From positions 10,137,420 through 10,201,419 of the forward strand of contig OX421965.1 of NCBI GenBank assembly GCA_949128115.1: DNA of 64,000 nt, in the 5' to 3' direction. The notes beneath the pieces are model-generated. The model was not told the DNA's origin, searched no databases, and saw nothing but the letters and a program-made list of their open reading frames with translations. Origin of the DNA: Anaspis maculata. Taxonomy: Eukaryota > Arthropoda > Insecta > Coleoptera > Scraptiidae. A program made the position numbers and the translations under genes. This document shows positions 56,857-64,000 of the stretch, in pieces. The stretch's first letter is position 1; each line of letters starts with the position of its first letter.

Positions 56857-57453
56857 CAGGGTGTTCCAGGGATGATAGCAAGAAATTTAACTGTGAGTAG
56901 ATCTCGTCAAAATATGACGAAAACCTATATACCATTTTGTAAAGTTCGGCCTCATGACGAAGATACAGCCCTCCAAAGCTCAGTTTTTTCAGATTTCAAA
57001 AATTTGTGACCTAGGAACGTTTCAACAAATTAAGCTTTAATTTAGCATAAGCTGGTCTGTCATGATTATCTATCAAGCTGCCAAATTTGAGAATAATCCA
57101 ATCAGTGGCGTAGAGGTTATGAGGGGTCACCTTAAGTCAACTTTTCTTCGGATGCTTCTAAATTATTTACCCTCATAACTCCTACACTTGGTTGGTTGGT
57201 TGGCTTGGTTGGATTCTTTTCAAATCTGGCAGGTTGATAGATAATTATGACAAATCAGCTTTTGCTGAATTGAAGCTAAATTTGTCGAAACGTTCCTGAG
57301 TTACAAATTTTTGAAATCCGAAAAAAGTGAACTTTGGAGAGCTGTATCTTCGTCATTAGGCCGAATTTTGCAAAATGGTATATAGGTTTTCGTCATATTT
57401 TGACGAGATCTACCCACAGTTAAATTTTTTGCTATCATCCCTGAAACACCCTG
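56857..57453. mobile_element. Fold-back element FB-F, TA target duplication
   Basis: TA-CAGGGTGTTCCAGGGATGATAGCAA (left) pairs with TTGCTATCATCCCTGAAACACCCTG-TA (right). The arms (about 290 bp) include ATATGACGAAAACCTATATACCATTTT and its complement. 597 bp, no ORF. It truncates FB-E on its left. Confidence 0.92.
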
Positions 57454-57514
57454 TATGGAGGTCGAGGGATGGACCTTTGCCCCTTCTCATTACTTTCCTG
57501 ACTCATCAAGTCAT

Positions 57515-58696
57515 CACTAATAGGAAGGGAAAGTATTTGACTCGGTATTTGATCATGCAAAAAAGTTATTAACGACGGATTTATCCTAGAGCGGGACTTG
57601 AAATTCCTGACTATACAGTTTTCATAAAAATTGCTTGTGTAGAAAAATTTTATGGAAACGAATCATTTCATCTGATGTCTTACGGGGATGTCTACATTGG
57701 GGACACAGGTTTAATATTCTTGTTTTTGGAGGACCGAACTTTTGCTGTCAGAATCAACAGAACTCTTTCGGTCTTGAAAAAGATAGCAGCAGGTGTACCT
57801 CAAGGCAGTATTCTCGGCCCAATATTGTTTAACATATATATGCACGATATACCGCAGCCAACAAGATCCACATTGGCGATGTTTGCAGACGACACTGCTA
57901 TTATCTGCCAAAGCGAGGTACAACAAACTCTGCTGCTGATAATCTTCAAAACTCCATTGATATTCTTGGCCAGTGGTTCAAAAAATGGTGTATATCGTTG
58001 AATCCAACAAAATGCGAAGCAAAAGTTTTCTCACTGAGAAGAATCCAAGACACACCCAATCTAACCATAAATGGCCGAGATATCGAATGGAAAACAGATC
58101 CTGTAAAGTATCTGGGGTTGTTTCTCGACACGAAATTAACATGGAGTTTCCACATCAACCAGAAGTTAAACCAGTGCAATGCGAGGCTAGCCAAACTATA
58201 CCCTCTGATGAATAAGAAGTCCCCACTAAATGTCGAATGCTCGCTATTACTTTATAAGTCCTTACTCCGTCCTCTGTTCTCATACGGATGCGGAGTATGG
58301 AGTAATACATCAATGACAAATAAGAAAAAAATGCAGACCTTCCAAAACAAAGTCCTGAGAGTTTCTGTCAGGGCGCCGTGGTTCGTGAGGAATCGTCAAA
58401 TCCATGAAGATCTGAACATGCTGAACATTAAGACATTCCTAGGCAAGATGACAAAGAACTTTTTAAGAGGCATCGAACTGTGCGACAGCGTGGTCCAACA
58501 CGGGTTAGGACGAAGGAACATACACAGCCGGCTGAAAAGAAAGCTACCGCAGGACCTGTACGTCGAAGATGAGAGCGAATAAACCTAAGGCTCCTTAGGG
58601 CAAGTTATTGTTGGGCCATTTTTGAACGCTAATAACAATGTCATGACATAACAAACATTTGCTGAACTGGCACCCAGCTTTATAAAAAAAAAAAAC
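57515..58696 (+). mobile_element. 5'-truncated, decayed Jockey-type LINE (LINE-4)
   Basis: Plus-strand RT pieces: KVFDSVFDH near 57530 (motif A, decayed), GVPQGSILGPILFNIYMHDI (57790-57850), MFADDTAIICQSE (motif C, 57880-57915). Then 57998-58582 is open for 194 codons (VKYLGLFLDTKLTWSFHIN, LYKSLLRPLFSYGCGVWS) to the natural C-terminus. At least two frameshifts occur upstream. A 3' UTR and A-run (58684-58695) close it. The 5' end, including the endonuclease, is missing. Confidence 0.85.
57675..58582 (+). pseudogene. LINE-4 reverse-transcriptase remnant
   Basis: Open from 57675 to 58001 and, in another frame, 57998 to 58582. It keeps RT motifs B and C, the primer-grip/thumb region (YLGLFLDTKLTW) and the C-terminal Jockey-type tail. 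It is unlike LINE-1 in detail, so it is a different element of the same clade. Not functional. Confidence 0.82.
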
Positions 58697-58779
58697 ATTG
58701 GGGACGTCTGTCTGTCTGGAAACTTTTGCAATTATTTGATAGAAATCTTTTTGGGCTTTTCACTTCATAGTTCACCCTG
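58697..58779. repeat. Orphan fold-back terminus
   Basis: The stretch after the LINE-4 A-run ends in TTCACCCTG-TA, the right-hand end typical of the CAGGGTG group. No left partner was found, so only one end survives. Confidence 0.5.
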
Positions 58780-60633
58780 TATAGTGCCTGAAAATTCAAG
58801 ACACACTCAAAAGATTTAATTCCTCTAAATAAAAGAACAACATTGTTTAATCTGTTCTGAAAAATTTAGTGAAATATCGTCAGACATACAGGTCTACAAA
58901 GGGCCAATATTCCACCTTGGGATTGATTTTTTTCTTAAAATCGATATTAGTGACTCGCCGAGATGAGACCAAGACATGTTTCGTCTCGACGGCATCACTA
59001 GATGCTTTTCTAGGCTGCCGTTAGTCGTTCCCGCAATTACTTTTAACTATGCGCACTTTATAGGGTACCCAGCACGTTGTATACCTCTACTTCCGCGACT
59101 AAGTGTATCCGTTGGTACTTCCCAACAGAGATATCGAGGAACAAAGACTGACTCACTACCGACTGACATTTGTTTGACATATTATCTGAGCTATCTGATA
59201 ACATCACGAGCTTTTATGACATCCCTATGGTAACCTCTAGTTACCTAACTTACCTACTGGAGTGGTACTCTTCACCCATAATGCACTTTATCTACAAGCG
59301 TTAAATTATACTCGTCACTTTGACCACGTCGTCATGGGCGACGTGAAAATATGATGATTCCGTGCGTTCCTGTCATATTTTCAATAAGTTTTGGCATTTA
59401 CCAAACATTTCAAAGGCCATTGTAGATGAAATCTTGTACGATACACGCGTTAAAAGAGTCTTATTTTGTTCGCGGGGTTGCTCTACTTGCTAACGCTCGT
59501 TTCGCAAGCGTCCCCGCTCACAAGATAATACCTGTCACTTTTAACACTTATTGTACCGAAAATAGCTATCATCACTTTATATTATTGATAATGTCATTGT
59601 ATAGCTCTTGATACGCAGTTTACTGATTTGATAAATGTTGGTTACCTTGTCACTGTGACACCAAGCCGAAGTTCAAAAAATTAGCACATTCCGTGTCAAA
59701 AACTGTATACCTACGTTTCCATTGGCTAATGACCATAATACCTACTTCTCAAATCAGTTTCTCATTCAGTTCATTTCTAGATATTTATTGAAATTGAATA
59801 ATAGTAAACTTATTATTATACGAATTTTTAATACTTATTATTGAACGAGTGTAATATACCTATTTTATCCAATTTACTACTACTACTTAATTCTAGCCGC
59901 TAAAAGTAAAAACGTTTGACAAGTGACACTTCGCAAGACTGATGTTCGCCTACCATCTAGTAACAATAAATTGTTTCTATTGGTCAAAAAGCGGTTAACA
60001 AAATGCTTCTTTTTGACACCGCTTTCAGTATCTGAAAGTGAATAAAGTGATGTCCATTGTTGAACCGAAGCAGATACAAATAGTTGATATATTATTTATA
60101 CTTGTTTGACAGGACGTCTTACAAAACTCGTATGATAACATACTATCAGCGTCCAGAAACTGGTTGACTAATATCAGATTATTACCTACACGAATTTTAA
60201 TAATAACAATAATTGTCGGATGGTAGGAAATCGAAGTTTGAAATAAAGCTGAGCAGCGGCGAAACTGGCGATGCCCTCTGTCGCCGGCGGGTCGAAACGA
60301 AAGCGTCTCGACGCGCCCGAAAGCTTCTCTGCTGAAAGCTCGTGAAAGTTGCGGCAACAAACTGGCAGGTGGCGCTGCCGTCCCCGCTTGCTGAGAACTT
60401 TGAATAATTTGAAAGCCCCTTGAAGAAGTTGAACAAACAAAATCCATGCAACTGGTACATACCGATGAACCGATGTGAGAGATGAAGGCATACTCATCTA
60501 TACCTTAATTACCTGGAATATTGCACGGATGTTGGTAATATTGCCAGTTTTTGCTTTCAGTGAGTAGATAGTAGTGGAGATAGAGTGGAGGCAATTACTT
60601 ATTATCAGGTAACCATTATATTCCGTTCACGTT
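58780..60633. other. No gene confirmed; small hairpin and a G+C-rich patch
   Basis: 58948-59000 is a 53-bp hairpin related to the CGAGA array at 38548. At 60240-60400 the sequence is G+C and CpG rich, with minus-strand open frames of 87-140 codons (60025-60497) of Ala/Arg-rich composition; it could be a first exon or promoter of a gene lying outside, but no domain is recognised. The rest is AT-rich. Confidence 0.4.
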
Positions 60634-60822
60634 TTAAATTCAGAAGAATGACTTTTTGGAGCTAAAATAAAATGACAAGATGGAGGGGTACCTACGTCTA
60701 CGGCTGATGGTACTTGCGAAGTTTTGGAGCGAAACTATCAGCAGCCGTATCCTCCTAACGCTCCAGCTTGTCACTTTATTTTTGCTTAAAAAAGTCATTC
60801 TACTGAAAATTAAAAGTGTATA
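60634..60822. repeat. MITE-like hairpin, family M1 copy 2
   Basis: Same element as 8147-8356: GAATGACTTTTTGGAGC, GATGGTACTTGCGAAGTTTTGG, AGCGAAACTATCAGC and CTTGTCACTTTATTTTTGC occur in the same order. Its outer arms are shorter and diverged. Confidence 0.85.
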
Positions 60823-60874
60823 CAGGATATACCTATACTTGCTTTTTAGCGCATTTATTTCGAAGAAAGCGCCC

Positions 60875-62709
60875 CAAGTAACATTTACCCGACTTCCGAC
60901 CAAATTTTCACCAATTCCGACGTCGGAATTAGTGCAAATTTTGGTCGGATGGCGACCAATATTTGAAAGTCACGAGGCGACGTTGGAACAACGTTGCCTT
61001 TACGTCGGCAACCCGACGTCCCCCATGCAACTAAAACCGACGTTGGCACGACGTCGGTAAATACAACGTTGGCGCATCCAACGTCGGATGGACGTTGGGA
61101 TACCCAACGTTGGACACGGTGGGTATTTTTATACCTAATGCAACCAAATCAGTCTGTAGTTATATTTGGGCAAGCTTGACAACGTCGGCTGACGTCGGCA
61201 TACCCAACGTTGGGATATGCAACGTCGGCTGGACGTTGGCGTATCCAACGTTGGATTCGGTGTATATTTTTGTACCTAATGCGACCAGTCTAGTCTGGTG
61301 TAACTGTCGTCCAGATTTCGGCCCCGCAGGGCCGGCGCTAGGCATGAATCGGCGAAGCCCCTGATTCAGGCGGCAAACTCCAGGGGTGGCAAATTCTGGA
61401 GGCAAAATGTTCCAAAATTTCATTTTGTATTTTTTTCACTTCAAGAAGCCGTGGCGCCGCCCCTGTGTCAGATTCCAGGCGTAATTTGAGAGGTCCGGAA
61501 ATTAACTGGCACGCGGAAACGTCGTGCACCAGTTTTCAAATTTTATTGTTGGGATTGCACCCGGGGTTGTATAAAATGTAGTAAAATCCAAAAATAATAT
61601 GGGTATAGGACATAGGTATATTATTATAGACTTGACCATTGTTAGATCACGTCCGATGAAAGCGGAAAAATTGAGCTTCGGTTCAGACGGCAAAATACCT
61701 AGCGCCGGCCCGGCCCTGGGCGAAAACGGCCGGGACCACGGCAACAATGGACATTATTAACCGCTATGCTGGGTGGCCCTGGACTTGGGCACGGCGTTTT
61801 GGTGCAATTATTGTATATACGCCGACTATAGGTCGGATTAGGTCGGCATTGGTACAATAAATCAAACCAGAAGTCAGAATTGGTCGGAATTGGTCTAGAA
61901 ATTTATACTCGTATAAAACTTAGTCGGATTTAGTCAGTATAGGTAGAAAGAGCCGACGCGGCCATTTTTTCTTCCAATATCAAAACAACAAGAAGACGCC
62001 ATGTTGAAGAAATGCCAATGAAAATCTTTGAAATTATTGAATTTATCATTTTTGAACTCGAGAAACGAAATTATGGTGGCTATTGATTAATTAAGTATAT
62101 ATACATACTTCTTTGGTCTTCTTTTCTTTTGAGAAACGGTGTTTTAATTGATGAATGTTTTAATATAAAATTAAAATATTTTGAGAACAGCCAAATTTTT
62201 GGTGGGCGACGAGTATTTTCGACTTAAAACATACTTGTTCATCAGTAAAATTTTCTTCGCATCAAGTTTTCATATCAACCAATCACAAAATTTCATTATT
62301 AAAGTTCAGATGCTCTGTTGTCTGTTATATCTTATACGGCAACATATTGTATTGTGGTAGGTAGTTTTGGTCTGAATTTGACTGATGGTTGGATTAGGGA
62401 AACTTTACCGTCCTATGTTTGGAGCTATATTTCTTCAGTACAAAACAGGTTAAATAAAGTCCACCTAATGCGACTAGCATAAGTCGGATTAGGTACACGA
62501 CAGGCGACTTTGGCTACACGTAGGTAAGATGGTCGGATTTGGTCGAGTTTTGGTCGGCAATCACAACGTCGCGGATGCCAACGTCGTACCGACCCGAATT
62601 TCATTGACCAAATGGGTGCAAATGTGAGTCGCCTCAACGTCGCGCGGACGTCGGCTGCCGACCTCAGGTCGCGAATCACAACGTTGGCCCGACGTCGGAT
62701 TGCTACTTG
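60875..62709. mobile_element. Element with CAAGTA ends and many ACGTYGG subterminal repeats
   Basis: The ends CAAGTAACATTTACCCGAC (left) and CCGACGTCGGATTGCTACTTG (right) pair imperfectly. Inside each end, ACGTTGG, ACGTCGG and their complements recur many times (about 60930-61260 and 62440-62700), with GGTCGGATT variants at 61830-61940. Clustered short inverted motifs are typical of transposase-binding regions of some DNA transposons. No transposase is visible. A hAT-like element (61327-61718) sits within. Confidence 0.6.
61327..61718. mobile_element. hAT-like MITE with CAGGGCCGG ends
   Basis: CAGGGCCGGCGCTAGGCAT (left) pairs with CCTAGCGCCGGCCCGGCCCTG (right, two-base bulge). CAGGGCCGG termini are frequent in non-autonomous hAT elements. 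I could not find a clean 8-bp duplication. 392 bp, non-coding. Confidence 0.65.
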
Positions 62710-62860
62710 TAGCCCAGGCATTTTAGGTCTAAAATCGACAAAACCTAGAAATAATTCGCCCAAGGCTGAATTTTTGCACATTGACAGCTTGAACCTAGTA
62801 CAACAACATATCAAAATACCCAAACTTTCCCGTGTCCGCGTCTTTGATTTTTAGGTCCTC
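62710..62860. repeat. Partial copy of FB-J left arm
   Basis: TAGCCCAGGCATTTTAGGTC, then AAAATCGACAAAAC and, about 100 bases on, ACATATCAAAATACCCAAACTTTCCCGTG parallel the FB-J left end (TAGCCCAGGCTTTTTAGTCG, AAAAACGGCAAAAC, ACATACAAAAAGTCCCCAACTTTCCCCCGTG). No right arm is present within the window. Confidence 0.6.
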
Positions 62861-64000
62861 AAGCTCTTAAAGTTGCATCGCTGAGCTGCAACTCATGCCG
62901 TAATATCAATCTTGAACCGATCAAGCTCAGACTGAGCTTGAATTGAAGAGAATAGATCAAACAATGATTTTCTGGAGCGAGTGACCTACATCCGGTACAC
63001 GGCGAACCGGCAAACCCGCGAAATTCAAAATCAACGCTGTTATTCGCGACCACTCTTCACAGAATTTTCGCTTTGTATCATTCATCAAAAATAAACAGTG
63101 GCAAACCATAGGTCAATGCATTCAGAGATTTTTCAGCTTTCCAAGCGTATACCTATGGTGCCTGTGGAAGCACCGATTGCAAATACACAGTCTCCAGACT
63201 AAACGCAAGTTAAGGTGAGACGAGCTCTGAGTTGCACTATACCTAATTATGCGAGCGCCATAATTGTGATCGTGGGTGACTACTGGGTGTCCACATCAAT
63301 GTTACTGTGATTATGAGGTGTCTTGGGGCTACATGTTATAAAGCTTATATGGGATTCGGATTATATCGCAGTGACAGTATCACAAGCAGAATTTTTGAGC
63401 AATGTCCACAATAAGGTTCGTCTCATATGAATGCTGACAACACAATTTCGAAGAGCCCAGCGTGGCCGTACATCAAGCCTTTGACGATGCAGACTTCCTC
63501 ATTCTCACTATTGCAGTGGCGGAACTAATATGTGGGCAGTAGGTTGTCGTCATCGAAAACGACACTGACGTATTAGAGATGATGATTGCCCTGGTATGGA
63601 AAGCGAGCAGTGCGTAGATACATGTTGCACCCCAGTACTAGCAAGAATTCTGGCAAGTTGTACGATATTTATGGGATTGAGGAAGAAGAGCTATGTGATC
63701 TTGAAGATGCCTTGTTGTTTGCTTATACTGTGACCGGTGGGGGGGGGGGGGAGAAAACTTACGCGATGTTTGGAAAAAGCAAAAAGAACGCCTAAGTAAA
63801 AGTTGCCCCAAAAAAACGAACCACTTCGGTTTGGAGCCATGAGTGTTTTTAATTCTGCATCTTCCATCCACAAGTAAATTTCGATTGCTGGAGAAAAGTT
63901 TGTATACATACTCTATTCAAGCCAAAGAGTTGAAAATATTGACGATTTACGCCTTCATTTGTACAACCAAGCGATTGCCAAGCAGACTGTGACATCATTT
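62861..64000. other. Right edge of window, no gene confirmed
   Basis: An open frame at 63586-63795 (69 codons; RAVRRYMLHPSTSKNSGKLYDIY) faintly recalls the N-terminal RRY.VHP..S...G...Y pattern of PIF/Harbinger-type nucleases, but it is far too short to call. A run of 12 G lies at 63738-63750. Otherwise nothing. Confidence 0.3.

Noticed and set aside
1..64000. CRISPR array
   Set aside because: No series of equal direct repeats with unique spacers; all repeats are inverted or dispersed, and the genome is eukaryotic.

Overview
The window looks like a gene-poor, AT-rich arthropod nuclear scaffold, almost certainly from an insect. It carries two tandem insect odorant-receptor (7tm_6 type) genes with short introns, arthropod-type non-LTR retrotransposons (Jockey, CR1-group and R2-like), and frequent TAGGTACC-type simple motifs. 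A hemipteran is my best guess, at low confidence. I see no rRNA, CRISPR array or bacterial-type operon.

Host genes: two complete six-exon odorant receptors lie head to tail on the + strand. OR1 is 3517-5005 (394 aa) and OR2 is 20668-24736 (393 aa). All exon phases agree between the copies, and about 700 bp of upstream sequence was duplicated with them (2770-3470 and 10555-12415). OR1 is compact (1.5 kb). OR2 and its upstream region have been inflated by mobile elements: one 2.58-kb element sits in its intron 4 and three adjacent elements (about 9.4 kb) sit between the upstream block and exon 1.

Mobile DNA, left to right: a hairpin at the very start (1-195); a 5'-truncated R2-like LINE with a tRNA-derived SINE beside it (5.5-7.9 kb); long inverted-repeat ('fold-back') elements FB-A1, FB-B and FB-C (11.1-20.6 kb). 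FB-C holds a piggyBac-like element, which holds fold-back FB-L, which holds a TA-flanked element, which holds a further inverted-repeat element carrying an R1-type LINE fragment. Then come FB-J in the OR2 intron (21.8-24.4 kb), small hairpins (26-27 kb), fold-backs FB-A3, FB-D, FB-A2 and FB-K (27.9-36.9 kb), and a second large nest at 38.7-53.5 kb: fold-back FB-I split by a full-length CR1-group LINE, itself split by fold-back FB-H and by a full-length Jockey-type LINE, whose 3' UTR is split by a 3.07-kb hAT-like element with a perfect 8-bp target duplication. Next are fold-backs FB-E and FB-F (54.2-57.5 kb), a decayed Jockey-type LINE (57.5-58.7 kb), and an ACGTYGG-repeat element with a hAT-like insertion (60.9-62.7 kb).

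How it fits together: the only probable host products are the two receptors. The rest is layered transposition, and the cut halves can be rejoined at exact target sites, giving relative ages. Several fold-backs share termini (CAGGGTG flanked by TA, or TAGCCCAG flanked by TA), so they look like one or two element groups with arms of hundreds of bases. Two carry pieces of what may be a single mobile-element protein family (an EEAD/SDTDV-type protein in FB-E and a CXC cysteine-rich tail in FB-J). All of this is read by eye; no database search was possible.
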